A stretch of 64,000 nucleotides of DNA from Streptomyces sp. WMMC500 (GTDB taxonomy: Bacteria > Actinomycetota > Actinomycetes > Streptomycetales > Streptomycetaceae), in the NCBI RefSeq assembly GCF_027497195.1, contig NZ_CP114905.1:248001-312000 (forward strand), read 5' to 3'. This document shows, piece after piece, positions 56,491 to 64,000 of this stretch. Positions within the stretch are counted from its first letter, which is position 1, and every line of letters begins with the position of its first letter. The notes under the pieces are model-generated. The model ran no database searches and was not told where the DNA came from. It saw only the letters and a program-made list of their open reading frames with translations. The position numbers and the translations under genes were made by a program.

Positions 56491-56530
56491 GCCCCCGGCC
56501 CGGCCCCCCAGGAGGGGCCGGGCCGGGGGC
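56491..56530 (-). terminator. Very strong hairpin terminator downstream of the YceI-family gene
   Basis: GCCCCCGGCCCGGCCCC and GGGGCCGGGCCGGGGGC form a perfect 17-base-pair G/C stem with the loop CCAGGA, 65 bases after the end of the minus-strand YceI-family gene. It also separates that gene from the sigma-factor gene that follows on the same strand. Confidence 0.85.
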
Positions 56531-56595
56531 TGGTCGTGCGCGGGCGCGGGTGCGAGCCGCGGGCGGGCCGGGCGGTGGTGGCTCGGGCACCGGTG

Positions 56596-57171
56596 TCACA
56601 CGGTGGGCGACGCCCGGCGCAGCACCGCCTCGATCTCCAGAGCGATGTGCACGGTGTTGCCCACGACGACTCCACCGCCGTCCAGCGGCAACTTGATGTC
56701 GACGCCGAAGTCGCTGCGGTCGATCGTGGTCGAGGCCGAGAAGCCGGCGCGGGTGCCGCCATCGATGTCGGGCGCCGATCCGTTCATCTCCACGGCCAGC
56801 GGGACGGAACGGGTGACGCCCTTGACGGTCAGCTCTCCGTCGACCACGAAGCGGTCGCCGTCCGGGCGCACGCCCGTGGAACGGAACGTCCAGATCGGGT
56901 AGTTGGTGACGTCGAAGAAGTTGGCCGAGCGCAGGTCCTTGTCCCGCAGATCGCTCCCCGTGTCGACGGAGGCGGGGTCGATCGACGCGGTGACGGACGA
57001 ATCGGTCACGTCGTCGCCGGTGACGATCTCGCCCGAGAAGGTCCCGAACCGGCCACGCACCTTGCTGACCATCATGTGCCGGACGGTGAACGAGACGTCG
57101 GAGTGGACCGGGTCGATTTCCCAGAGTCCCGCGCGGTAGCCCGGGATCGAGGTGGTGGCTGCCGTAGTCAT
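56596..57171 (-). CDS. YceI family protein
   Basis: The 191-residue lipocalin-like protein of the YceI family binds polyisoprenoid or other amphiphilic chains inside a beta barrel; no signal peptide is present, so this copy is cytoplasmic. Family landmarks are GLWEIDPVHSDVSFTVRHMM, VRGRFGTFSGEIV, DLRDKDLRSANFFDVTNYP, GELTVKGVTRSVPLAVE and the ending with IALEIEAVLRR. ATG 57171 is preceded by GGAGAG. The promoter region carries TGTCACG and GTCTTAGCTG in ECF41-like arrangement, shared with the SDR operon. Stress-related roles for YceI proteins fit sigma-factor control. Confidence 0.92.
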   Translation of the reverse strand: MTTAATTSIPGYRAGLWEIDPVHSDVSFTVRHMMVSKVRGRFGTFSGEIVTGDDVTDSSVTASIDPASVDTGSDLRDKDLRSANFFDVTNYPIWTFRSTGVRPDGDRFVVDGELTVKGVTRSVPLAVEMNGSAPDIDGGTRAGFSASTTIDRSDFGVDIKLPLDGGGVVVGNTVHIALEIEAVLRRASPTV

Positions 57172-57199
57172 CGGCTCTCCAAGAGATGGCGGGTGTCGA

Positions 57200-57234
57200 C
57201 AGCTAAGACAAGACAGCCGCTCGGCCCCGTGACA
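57200..57234 (-). promoter_or_regulatory. ECF41-like promoter of the YceI-family gene
   Basis: On the minus strand TGTCACG (57234-57228) is followed after 17 bases by TGTCTTAGCTG. The ten bases GTCTTAGCTG are identical to the SDR-operon promoter, with one base more spacing. The YceI start codon lies about 30 bases downstream. Confidence 0.6.
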
Positions 57235-57269
57235 CGCCCGCCGCGGCCTTCTGCCCGCGCGGCCCGCTC

Positions 57270-57296
57270 TGTCACATCCCGCCGGCCCATCCGGTC
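57270..57296 (+). promoter_or_regulatory. ECF41-like promoter of the alpha/beta hydrolase gene
   Basis: TGTCACA (57270-57276) is followed after 16 bases by GGTC (57293-57296), matching the ECF41 pattern TGTCACA-N16-CGTC except for the first -10 base. The hydrolase start codon is 49 bases downstream. Confidence 0.55.
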
Positions 57297-57345
57297 GAAG
57301 GTGGACTCAGCGGATCGGCTACCACGCCGGAAAGGCGGGCCTCGC

Positions 57346-58158
57346 ATGAAGACCATCGTGCTCATCCACGGGTTCTGGGTAACGCCACGAAGTTGGGAAC
57401 ACTGGGTCGACCGCTACGAGCGGGCCGGCCACCGCGTCATCGCACCCGCCTATCCGGGGCTCGAGGTGGAGGTCGAGAGTCTCAACGCCGACCCGGCGCC
57501 GATCGAGAAGTTGACGGGCGCGGCCATCATTTCGCACCTGGAGTCGGTGGTCGGCGCCCTCGACGAGCCGCCGATCATCATGGGCCACTCCGCGGGCGGT
57601 ACGTTCACACAGGTACTGCTGGACCGCGGATTCGGCGCCGCGGGCGTGGCGCTGAACTCCGCACCGACCGACGGCGTGCGCATCGTCCCGCCGTCGCAGA
57701 TCAGGTCGACCTTCCCCGTGCTGAAGAGCCCGGCGAACCGGCACAGGGCCGTGGGCCTGACGTTCGAGCAGTGGAGGTATGCGTTCACGAACACCTTCGG
57801 CGAGGAGGAGGCCCGCGAGCTCTACCGGCGCTACCACGTCCCGGCATCCGGGCGGATCGTCTGGGACAGCGCGCTGGCGAACTTCAAGCCCGGCCCGCAG
57901 GACACCCACGTCGACTACCGCAACGACGACCGCGCGCCGCTGCTGTTCGTCTCCGGCGGGGAGGACCACATCATGCCGCCGAGCGTGCAGCGGTCCAACG
58001 CCAAGCACTACAAATCGCCGGCAACCCTCACCGAGGTCGAGGTGTACGCGGGCAGGGCGCACCTGCTGCCCGCGCAGCAGGGCTGGGAGGAGATCGCCGA
58101 TCACGTCCTGGACTGGGCCGTGCGGCACGCGGGCTGGCGCTCGCCCTCGGGAGCGTGA
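57346..58158 (+). CDS. Alpha/beta hydrolase
   Basis: The 270-residue cytoplasmic hydrolase has the oxyanion-strand motif VLIHGFWVTPRSWEHW, the nucleophile elbow MGHSAGGTF (Ser in G-x-S-x-G), Asp in LLFVSGGEDHIMPP and a late His in VYAGRAHLLPAQQG. Its placement and style match hydrolases that accompany SigJ-like sigma factors and YceI. ATG 57346 gives a start with homology from residue 1; the frame is open upstream as a shadow of the YceI-family gene. The divergent YceI-family gene shares the 174-base intergenic region, which holds an ECF41-like element facing each way. Confidence 0.9.
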   Translation: MKTIVLIHGFWVTPRSWEHWVDRYERAGHRVIAPAYPGLEVEVESLNADPAPIEKLTGAAIISHLESVVGALDEPPIIMGHSAGGTFTQVLLDRGFGAAGVALNSAPTDGVRIVPPSQIRSTFPVLKSPANRHRAVGLTFEQWRYAFTNTFGEEEARELYRRYHVPASGRIVWDSALANFKPGPQDTHVDYRNDDRAPLLFVSGGEDHIMPPSVQRSNAKHYKSPATLTEVEVYAGRAHLLPAQQGWEEIADHVLDWAVRHAGWRSPSGA

Positions 58159-58230
58159 GGGGACCGCGTACCCCGAGGCGAGCCGGGATGAGACCCTTGC
58201 CCGATCGCGCACGGCCGTTCGCTAACATCC

Positions 58231-59073
58231 GTGCGCATGGCGAGACAGGGGTGGTGGCGGCCGGTGGCCGTGGCGGCGTTGGCGGCGATCTGCGCTTCCG
58301 GCTCGGAACTCCCGGACGCCGTAGCCACGGCGTCGGCCCCCGGTCCGCTCCCGGCCGACCGCTACGACTACACGCCGGAGGACTTCCGGCGAAGCCAGCG
58401 GGCGACGGCGCTGCTGGTGCGGCAGTGCATGGCGGAACACGGCCACCCGGACTTCCCGCTCGACCCCCGGTATCCCAGCGACCCGATCGTCGCGACCGCG
58501 GTGAGTACTGACTACGGCGCCGCCGACCTCGATGACGCCCGACGCTGGGGTTACGGCTGGGACCCGGCGGAATCCCCGGCCACTGCGCCGCGGGGCCGCC
58601 GCATGACCTCCGCCGAGTACGCGGACCACCCCGCCTGCAGCGCCGCGGCCAACAGCCGGCTGATGCGCGGGATCGACCTCGAACGGGACTGGCTCTACGC
58701 GAGCAGGCGGTCGTACGTCGTCGACAAGGCGGTCAAGCGCGACAAGCGGATGCGCGCGGCCTGGGACGAGTGGTCCCGGTGCATGGCAGATCAGGGGTTC
58801 ACGCGCTACCGCTCACCCGTCGCGGCGTACACGGACGACGCCTGGCGGCGCGGCAGCGACGGCAACACCCGGCACACGCGGCGGGAACGGGCCACCGCCG
58901 TCGCGGATGTCACCTGCAAGCGCCGCCACGGTACGGTCGAGATCTGGCGCGCCGTGCGGGCCGAGAAACAGACCGCCGACATCGCACGACACCGTGACCG
59001 CTACGCCGCCGGGCTGGACGCGCTGGAGACGAACCGGGCCAACATCGCGGAGGTACTGCGGGAGTTCGCCTAG
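58231..59073 (+). CDS. Secreted hypothetical protein, actinobacterial
   Basis: The 280-residue protein has a short signal-like start (RQGWWRPVAVAALAAICASG) and then a mature part with four or more Cys in paired contexts (VRQCMAEHGHPDFP, DHPACSAAANSRL, WSRCMADQGFTRYRSP, VADVTCKRRHG). The repeated C-M-A-E/D-x-G-x-P/T pattern is seen in many small secreted streptomycete proteins of unknown function, where CM-motif halves are disulfide-linked. GTG 58231 and ATG 58237 are both possible starts. The C-terminal part (EIWRAVRAEKQTADIARHR onward) is predicted helical and may form a coiled coil. I give no function. Confidence 0.75.
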   Translation: MRMARQGWWRPVAVAALAAICASGSELPDAVATASAPGPLPADRYDYTPEDFRRSQRATALLVRQCMAEHGHPDFPLDPRYPSDPIVATAVSTDYGAADLDDARRWGYGWDPAESPATAPRGRRMTSAEYADHPACSAAANSRLMRGIDLERDWLYASRRSYVVDKAVKRDKRMRAAWDEWSRCMADQGFTRYRSPVAAYTDDAWRRGSDGNTRHTRRERATAVADVTCKRRHGTVEIWRAVRAEKQTADIARHRDRYAAGLDALETNRANIAEVLREFA

Positions 59074-59117
59074 GTTCGGCCGTCGCCGTGCGCCCGCGGA
59101 GCCGCGCGCTCGCCCGG

Positions 59118-59135
59118 CCGCCCGGCACCGGGCGG
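59118..59135. terminator. Short hairpin between convergent genes
   Basis: CCGCCCGG and CCGGGCGG form a compact stem around CA (effectively 7 pairs with a 4-base loop) between the convergent genes ending at 59073 and 59152. It is weaker than the other hairpins listed. Confidence 0.45.
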
Positions 59136-59151
59136 TCCGGACGAGGTCGGA

Positions 59152-60096
59152 TCAGGTGAGGACGGCGCCGTAGGCCGCGAGGATCTCGTTGATCGGCTGG
59201 ACGAAGGTCGTGCCGCCCGAGGTGCAGTTGCCGGAGCCGCCCGAGACGATCCCGACGGCGAGCGCCGTCGTGCCGTCCCCGGTGAGGGTGAACACCGGGG
59301 AGCCGCTGTCGCCGGGCTCGCAGCACAGGGTGGTGCGGATGAGCCCGCTGACGATCCCGTCCGGATAGTTGACCGTGACGTTGAGGCCGGTGATGCCGCC
59401 GCCGTGGCAGCCGGTGGTGCTTCCGGCCATCGTGACGCTCTGGCCGACAGCGGGGGTCGCGGGGCCGGTGATGTCGATGATCGTGCCGTTGCAGTTGACC
59501 GTTCCGGGCCGGGGCACCGCCGCATTGGTGTACCGGACGATGCCGTAGTCGTTGCCCGGGAAGCTGCTCGCCGCGGTCGGGCCGACGGGCGTGGTGAGCG
59601 ACGAGTTCGTGTACCAGGAGGGGTTGGCATCCGTGCAGTGGCCCGCGGTCACGAAGTAGTCGGCGCTGCTGACCCGCACGTTGAAGCCGACGGTGCAACG
59701 GCCGGCGCTGCCCCAGGCCGGCTCACCGCCCTGGAGGTACGGCCGGAAGGTGCCGGCGGTGCGCTCGAAGGTGAGGGCGTCGGCATGCGCGCCCGCGCTC
59801 CTGCGCAGCTCGGCTATCTCGGCGGCGGACACGCGCTCGTCCACCGTGACCAGGACGGTGCCGGTCGCCTGGTCGACGCCCCAGGCCGTGCCGACGATGT
59901 CGGCGGCGAGGACGGCGTCGCCCGCGGCTGCGAGTTCCGTGGCGCTGAACGTCCGCGGCGTGGCCTGCGCCGCCTGCGGGCCGGCAAGCCCGAGTGCGGC
60001 CGGCAGGGCGAGCACGGCCAGGGCGGTCAGTGCGGTCACCGGCCGCCGTAACCGCCGGGCGGTGCGTCTGAGGGCGTGGGTGCGGTCGCTGCTCAC
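59152..60096 (-). CDS. Secreted S1 family (alpha-lytic/streptogrisin-type) serine protease
   Basis: This 314-residue preproprotein has a signal peptide (ALRRTARRLRRPVTALTALAVLALPA), a short pro-region of about 100 residues with TVDERVSAAEIAELRR, and a chymotrypsin-fold catalytic domain. The triad is seen as His in FVTAGHCTDA, Asp in GNDYGIVRY and Ser in CEPGDSGSPVF. Three Cys pairs fit streptogrisin-like disulfides. GTG 60096 is chosen because GGGAGGAAGAC precedes it; the open frame further upstream lacks any such site. The enzyme is exported and matures by self-cleavage of the pro-region. A hairpin and the lectin gene lie upstream. Confidence 0.9.
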   Translation of the reverse strand: MSSDRTHALRRTARRLRRPVTALTALAVLALPAALGLAGPQAAQATPRTFSATELAAAGDAVLAADIVGTAWGVDQATGTVLVTVDERVSAAEIAELRRSAGAHADALTFERTAGTFRPYLQGGEPAWGSAGRCTVGFNVRVSSADYFVTAGHCTDANPSWYTNSSLTTPVGPTAASSFPGNDYGIVRYTNAAVPRPGTVNCNGTIIDITGPATPAVGQSVTMAGSTTGCHGGGITGLNVTVNYPDGIVSGLIRTTLCCEPGDSGSPVFTLTGDGTTALAVGIVSGGSGNCTSGGTTFVQPINEILAAYGAVLT

Positions 60097-60262
60097 GTCT
60101 TCCTCCCGCGAGGAGTCGGAAACCTGGTGGGACCTACCGGTCATGACGGCATGTCCCTGACAAACAGGATTCTCCCACCGCACCCGGCGTTGCCAAGGCC
60201 GTCTTCAGGCCAGCCGTCGTCCGATATCCCCCTTCCGCGGCCCGCCGAAGGCCGGCGCCGTC

Positions 60263-60316
60263 GGACTCCGCGCCCGGCGCGACGGCCCGTCGGGGCGCGC
60301 GCCGGGCGCGGAGTCC
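60263..60316 (-). terminator. Hairpin terminator downstream of the lectin gene
   Basis: A perfect 19-base-pair inverted repeat (GGACTCCGCGCCCGGCGCG at 60263-60281 and its complement at 60298-60316) with a 16-base loop lies 12 bases after the end of the minus-strand lectin gene. Confidence 0.8.
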
Positions 60317-60328
60317 TTCCCGGGCCGA

Positions 60329-60868
60329 TCAGCCGGGGACGAGCCGGAACCGCTGGTGCGGCGCGAAGTGGCAGCCGTACTGCCGGATCTCGGTGCCGTC
60401 GGCGGAGTTGGCGCCGGTCACGTCGAGGCACTTCTCATCGTGCACGGGGCGGATCGCGTACTGCTCGGTCTGCACCTCCTGCAGGTAGAACCGCTGGTGC
60501 GGGCCGAAGTGGCAGCCGTACTGGGCGACGGCGACACCGTCCGCCGAGCTGGCGTTCGGCACGTCGAGGCACTTCTCGGAGAAGACCGGCCGGATGGCGT
60601 ACTGGCCCGCCTGCACCTCCTGCAGCGTGAAGCGCTGGTGCGGCTGGCCGTGGCAGGCGTACTGGCGGATGACGGTGCCGTCGGCCGAGTTGGCGCCGGT
60701 GACGTCGAGGCACTTGTCCGAGAAGACCGGCCGGATCGTGACCTGTCCGGTGGGGATCGCGGTCGCGGATGCCGCCGCCGCCACCGCTCCGGTCGGCAGC
60801 AGGGCTGCTGCGGCACCGAGGGCGAGCGCGAGGATCGGCAGTCTGACACGTGGCAACGTGGTTCGCAT
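60329..60868 (-). CDS. Secreted ricin-B-type beta-trefoil lectin, three 47-residue repeats
   Basis: The 179-residue preprotein has a Sec signal (PRVRLPILALALGAAAALLP, cleavage near ASATA) followed only by a carbohydrate-binding beta-trefoil. Three repeats begin IRPVFSDKCLDV (residue 45), IRPVFSEKCLDV (92) and IRPVHDEKCLDV (139), with an exact 47-residue period. Each contains G-x-x-V/I-x-Q-Y-x-C-H and ends HQRF, the form that replaces the ricin Q-x-W motif. Two Cys per repeat can form an internal disulfide. No catalytic domain is attached, so this is a free secreted lectin. ATG 60868 has GGAGA upstream. Confidence 0.88.
   Translation of the reverse strand: MRTTLPRVRLPILALALGAAAALLPTGAVAAAASATAIPTGQVTIRPVFSDKCLDVTGANSADGTVIRQYACHGQPHQRFTLQEVQAGQYAIRPVFSEKCLDVPNASSADGVAVAQYGCHFGPHQRFYLQEVQTEQYAIRPVHDEKCLDVTGANSADGTEIRQYGCHFAPHQRFRLVPG
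60332..60736 (-). repeat. Three 141-base coding repeats of the lectin
   Basis: The lectin repeats also match in DNA, with long runs in common between copies (for example GTCGAGGCACTT and CGAACCGCTGGTGCGG variants), spaced 141 bases. This indicates internal duplication of one trefoil unit, and the second copy is the most diverged. Confidence 0.75.
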
Positions 60869-61087
60869 GGTGTCTCCATCCCTGCGGGTCGACTGTGGCT
60901 GCGAAGCGAGCCGCATCCGATCGTGGCTCCCCGTGCTGTGCCGGCGATAAGCTGACGCTGAGTCGGCGGCGCGGTCCGGGCAGTCCGGGGCGGCGGCCGC
61001 TCGCGGGCGCGCGACTCCGGTCGTGGAGTTGACCGGCCGTACCGCCGGTGATCATTCGGCGAGCGGGGGGCTGACCGGAGGTATGGC

Positions 61088-64000
61088 ATGCGGTTTCGGG
61101 TGCTGGGGCCGCTTCAGGTGTGGGACGGCGCCGACTGGTCGCTGATCCGCGCGCCACAGCAGCGGGTCGTGCTGGCGGTCCTGTTGACCGAGGCCGGCCG
61201 CATGGTCACGACCGATCGCCTGACGGACGAGATCTGGGGCGAACGCCCGCCGAAAACCGCGGCCAGTGTCGTCCAGGGGTACGTCATGCGCCTGCGGCGG
61301 CTCCTCGGCGGCGCCGAGGCGAGCCGGCTCACGAGCCACGACCGCGGGTACCGACTCGTCGTCGAGGAGCCGGACCTGGACGCCCGGGTGTTCGAGCAGC
61401 TCGCCGAGTCCGGCAAGCGCAGCCTGGCCGACGGCGACCCGGACGCGGCCGCGACCCGGCTGAACGAAGCGCTGGCGCTGTGGCGCGGGCCGGCCTTGGA
61501 CGACGTACCGGCCAGCCGGACGGTGGCGGCGGAGGCGGCCCGGCTCGAGCAGTGCCGGCTGGACGCGGTGGATGCCCGGCTCGGCACGGACCTGGCGCTC
61601 GGCCGGCACGCCGACGTCGTCGGCGAACTGCGTCGCCTGGTCGGCGAGCATCCGCTGCGGGAGGACCTGCGTGCGCAGTTCATGCTGGCGCTGTACCGGT
61701 GCGGGCGGCGCGCCGAGGCGCTGGAGGTCTACCGCGGAGGGCGCCGGCTGCTGGTGGACGAACTCGGCATGGAGCCCGGCCCGAGGCTGCGCGAGCTGGA
61801 GCAGGCGATGCTCTCGGACGACCCGCGGCTGGCGGCTCCGGCCCGGGAGCCGGCCGCCGGCGCCACCGCCACCGCCGGCGCGAGGGGCCGGGTGGCGCTG
61901 CGCCAGGCACCCGCCGACGTGGCCGGCTTCACCGGGCGGGACGCCGAGTTGCGCCGGCTGGACGCGCTCCTGCCGGGCGGTGACGGCCCCTCCCACGGCG
62001 GGCCGGGGGCGGCGGAGCTGGTCGTCTGCACCATCGCCGGCCCGGCCGGGGTCGGCAAGACCGCCCTCGCCGTGCGCTGGGCGCACCGGGTCGAGGACAG
62101 GTTCCCCGACGGCCAGCTCTACGTGAACCTGCGGGGCTACGCCGCCGGCGCGCCGTTACGGCCACTGGACGCACTGGCGAGGTTCCTCGGCGCGCTCGGC
62201 GTACGGGCCGCCGAGGTCCCGGTGGAGCAGGAGGAGGCCGCCGCGCTGTACCGCAGTCTGCTGGCCGCCAAGCGGATGCTGGTGTTGCTGGACAACGCCC
62301 AACACGCGGACCAGGTACGGCCCTTGCTCCCCGGCAGTGGCGACAGCCTGGTCCTCGTCACCAGCCGGGACCAGTTCGGCGGGCTGGTCGCACGGGAAGG
62401 CGCGGTGCCGCTGACCCTCGACGTGCTGGCCGCGGCCGAGGCACGGGCCCTGCTGGTGCGCTTGCTTGGCCCGGACCGGGTGAGGGGGGAATCGGCGGCG
62501 GTGGCGGAGCTGGCCCGGCTGTGCGGTCACCTTCCGCTGGCACTGCGCATCGCCGCCGCCAACATACTGACGCACCCCGGGCTGAGCATCGAGGACTTCA
62601 CCGAGCGGCTGCGCACCGGCGACCGGCTCGCCATGCTGGAGGTGCACGGCGACGCACAGGCCGCCGTGCGCGGGACCTTCGACCTGTCGTACTTCGCCCT
62701 GCAACCCGAGAGCCGGCGGCTGTTCCGGCTGCTGGGCCTGGTGCCGGGGCCCGACATCGCCGCCGAGGGCGCCGCCGCGCTGGCCGGCCTGACGCCGTCG
62801 TCGGCGGCGCACCTGCTGAACGGGCTGGTCCGCACCCACCTGGTCGAGCAGCCGGTGCCCGGCCGGTACGCACTCCACGACCTGCTGCGCCTCTACGCCG
62901 CGGAACGGGCCGCCGAGGAGGAGTCCGACGCCGACCGGCGGGCGGCACTCGGGCGGCTCTTCGGCCACTACCTGTCCCGGGTGGACGCGACGGCCCAGGT
63001 GCTCTACCCGGACAAGCTGCGGCTGCCGCCGCCCGAGACCGACCGCCCGCGGGCCGACGCCCCGTTCGCAGACCAGGACCGGGCGTCGGCCTGGATCGAG
63101 GCGGAGCGGCCCAATCTCACGGCCGCGGTGCACCACGCCGCCGGGCACGGTCCGCAGGCCGCCGGATGGCGGCTCGCCGACTCCCTGCGCGGCTACTTCG
63201 ACCTTCGGCGGGACACGGTGGACTGGCCGGCCGTCGCCCGCTCCGGGCTGCAGTGCGCCGAGGCCGACGGCGACCGGCGCGCCCAGGGCGCCGCGCATCT
63301 GAGCCTGGCGCTGTTCCACTGGAACCAGGCCCAGTACCGGCCGGCCATCGACCACTACACCCGGGCGAAGGACCTCGGCCGCGAGACCGGCTGGCTCGAC
63401 GGCCACGCGACCGCGCTGGCCAACCTCGGCATCGTCTACCACGAGCTGGGGCACCTGCAGCAGGCCGCGGAGCACTACCGCGAGGCCCTCGCGATCCACC
63501 AGCGGACCGGCTACCTCGCCGGACAGGGCAGCCACCTCGGCAACCTCGGCGAGTGCTACCACGTTCTCGGACGTCTGGACGACGCCCTGGCCGCGCTGAC
63601 CGAGGCCCGGGACCTGCGCCGGAAGGTGGGCGCCCGAGCGCCGGAGGCGGACGCGCTGCGGGTGCTCGCCGCGGTCCACCGGGACGCCGGGCGCCAGGCC
63701 CGGGCACTCGAACTCGCCGACGCCGCGGTCGCGCTCGCCCGCGGCATCGGCGACCTGCGCTTCCAGGCCGACGCCCTGAACACCCTGGCCACCATCCGCC
63801 ACCGCCTCGGCCACCATCCGCAGGCCATCGCCGACCACCGCGAAGCGCTGCGGATCGCCCGGGACATCGGCAGCGGCTACGCCGAGGCGGAGGCCCTGAT
63901 CGGCCTGGCCGCCGCGCACCGGCACACCGGCGACCCCCGGCGCGCGGCCGACGAGGCCGGCGAGGCCCTCGACATCGCCCGCCGGACGGAGTCGCGGCTG
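61088..64000 (+). CDS. AfsR/SARP family regulator (OmpR-type DBD, BTAD, NB-ARC, TPR), 3' end outside window
   Basis: The open frame of 971 codons reaches the window end without a stop. It starts with the SARP DNA-binding domain MRFRVLGPLQVWDGADW (residues 1-95, with VVQGYVMRLRRLL). Next is the BTAD helices region (about 100-245, LVGEHPLREDLRAQFMLALYRCGRRAEALEVY). The NB-ARC ATPase has P-loop TIAGPAGVGKTALAV near residue 318, MLVLLDNAQH and a GLPLAL-type HLPLALRIAA. The TPR array from about residue 700 includes ALANLGIVYHELGHLQQAAEHYREAL. AfsR-type proteins activate secondary-metabolite or developmental genes and respond to kinase phosphorylation. A GGAGG at 61076 suits ATG 61088 (7 bases) better than ATG 61083. 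Confidence 0.92.
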   Translation, partial: MRFRVLGPLQVWDGADWSLIRAPQQRVVLAVLLTEAGRMVTTDRLTDEIWGERPPKTAASVVQGYVMRLRRLLGGAEASRLTSHDRGYRLVVEEPDLDARVFEQLAESGKRSLADGDPDAAATRLNEALALWRGPALDDVPASRTVAAEAARLEQCRLDAVDARLGTDLALGRHADVVGELRRLVGEHPLREDLRAQFMLALYRCGRRAEALEVYRGGRRLLVDELGMEPGPRLRELEQAMLSDDPRLAAPAREPAAGATATAGARGRVALRQAPADVAGFTGRDAELRRLDALLPGGDGPSHGGPGAAELVVCTIAGPAGVGKTALAVRWAHRVEDRFPDGQLYVNLRGYAAGAPLRPLDALARFLGALGVRAAEVPVEQEEAAALYRSLLAAKRMLVLLDNAQHADQVRPLLPGSGDSLVLVTSRDQFGGLVAREGAVPLTLDVLAAAEARALLVRLLGPDRVRGESAAVAELARLCGHLPLALRIAAANILTHPGLSIEDFTERLRTGDRLAMLEVHGDAQAAVRGTFDLSYFALQPESRRLFRLLGLVPGPDIAAEGAAALAGLTPSSAAHLLNGLVRTHLVEQPVPGRYALHDLLRLYAAERAAEEESDADRRAALGRLFGHYLSRVDATAQVLYPDKLRLPPPETDRPRADAPFADQDRASAWIEAERPNLTAAVHHAAGHGPQAAGWRLADSLRGYFDLRRDTVDWPAVARSGLQCAEADGDRRAQGAAHLSLALFHWNQAQYRPAIDHYTRAKDLGRETGWLDGHATALANLGIVYHELGHLQQAAEHYREALAIHQRTGYLAGQGSHLGNLGECYHVLGRLDDALAALTEARDLRRKVGARAPEADALRVLAAVHRDAGRQARALELADAAVALARGIGDLRFQADALNTLATIRHRLGHHPQAIADHREALRIARDIGSGYAEAEALIGLAAAHRHTGDPRRAADEAGEALDIARRTESRL

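Noticed and set aside
1..64000. CRISPR arrays, tRNA/rRNA genes, transposases, phage genes
   Set aside because: None were seen: no regularly spaced palindromic repeats, no cloverleaf-like conserved tRNA ends, no DDE or tyrosine/serine recombinase motifs.

Overview
The window is high-GC actinobacterial DNA and fits a Streptomyces or close relative. The grounds are strong G/C at third codon positions, many GTG and TTG starts, Tat-type secretion signals, and Streptomyces-type regulator families (AfsR/SARP, LAL-type LuxR, WYL, PASTA-less Ser/Thr kinases with PQQ propellers). I see no rRNA, tRNA, CRISPR array, insertion sequence or replication origin. The region looks like chromosome-arm content: secreted enzymes, small biosynthetic operons, dense regulators and several decaying genes.

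Layout. 0-2 kb: the end of a WD40 propeller gene and a P1/S58 peptidase. 2-9.7 kb: an NRPS-independent siderophore (NIS) locus. It holds a divergent MFS transporter, an iron box, an ATP-grasp ligase, two IucA/IucC synthetases and a PLP decarboxylase, the last four in overlapping frames. 9.7-17.4 kb: an ArsR-like regulator, a Tat-exported esterase, a C39-like secreted peptidase, a GH47 mannosidase under a likely LacI operator, LtrA, and a MurA paralogue with Asp in place of the fosfomycin-target Cys. 17.6-20.3 kb: a decay zone with a broken LuxR/ATPase regulator and an N-terminally truncated SGNH hydrolase. 20.3-28.5 kb: a GNAT, an NLP toxin-like protein, a Ser/Thr kinase-kinase-FHA signalling set, glutathione peroxidase and an FG-GAP lipoprotein. 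28.5-32 kb: an ATP-grasp ligase and MFS exporter operon divergent from a WYL regulator, which looks like a minimal peptide-like metabolite locus. 32-35.1 kb: a four-gene operon headed by a 64-residue hydrophobic peptide, with two unrecognised proteins and a beta-lactamase-fold hydrolase. 35.6-36 kb: fused remnants of an SpvB/Tc-toxin gene and a Kelch gene. 36-41 kb: small hypotheticals, an APH-type kinase and a P2-type Ca2+ ATPase. 41-43.7 kb: an SDR / ferritin-like / HSL-hydrolase operon. 44-55.3 kb: four consecutive large LAL regulators. 55.5-58.2 kb: an ECF sigma factor lacking the usual SnoaL-like tail, YceI, and an alpha/beta hydrolase. 58.2-61 kb: secreted proteins, including an alpha-lytic-type protease and a three-repeat ricin-type lectin. 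61 kb to the end: an AfsR/SARP regulator cut by the window edge.

How the parts connect. Three promoter regions (SDR operon, yceI, alpha/beta hydrolase) carry a bipartite element close to the ECF41 consensus TGTCACA-N16-CGTC, next to a SigJ/ECF41-like sigma gene. This suggests a small local regulon on both sides of the LAL cluster. The siderophore block is probably repressed by an IdeR/DmdR-type iron regulator. The peptide-headed operon at 32-35 kb is the part I recognise least and the best candidate for something undescribed.
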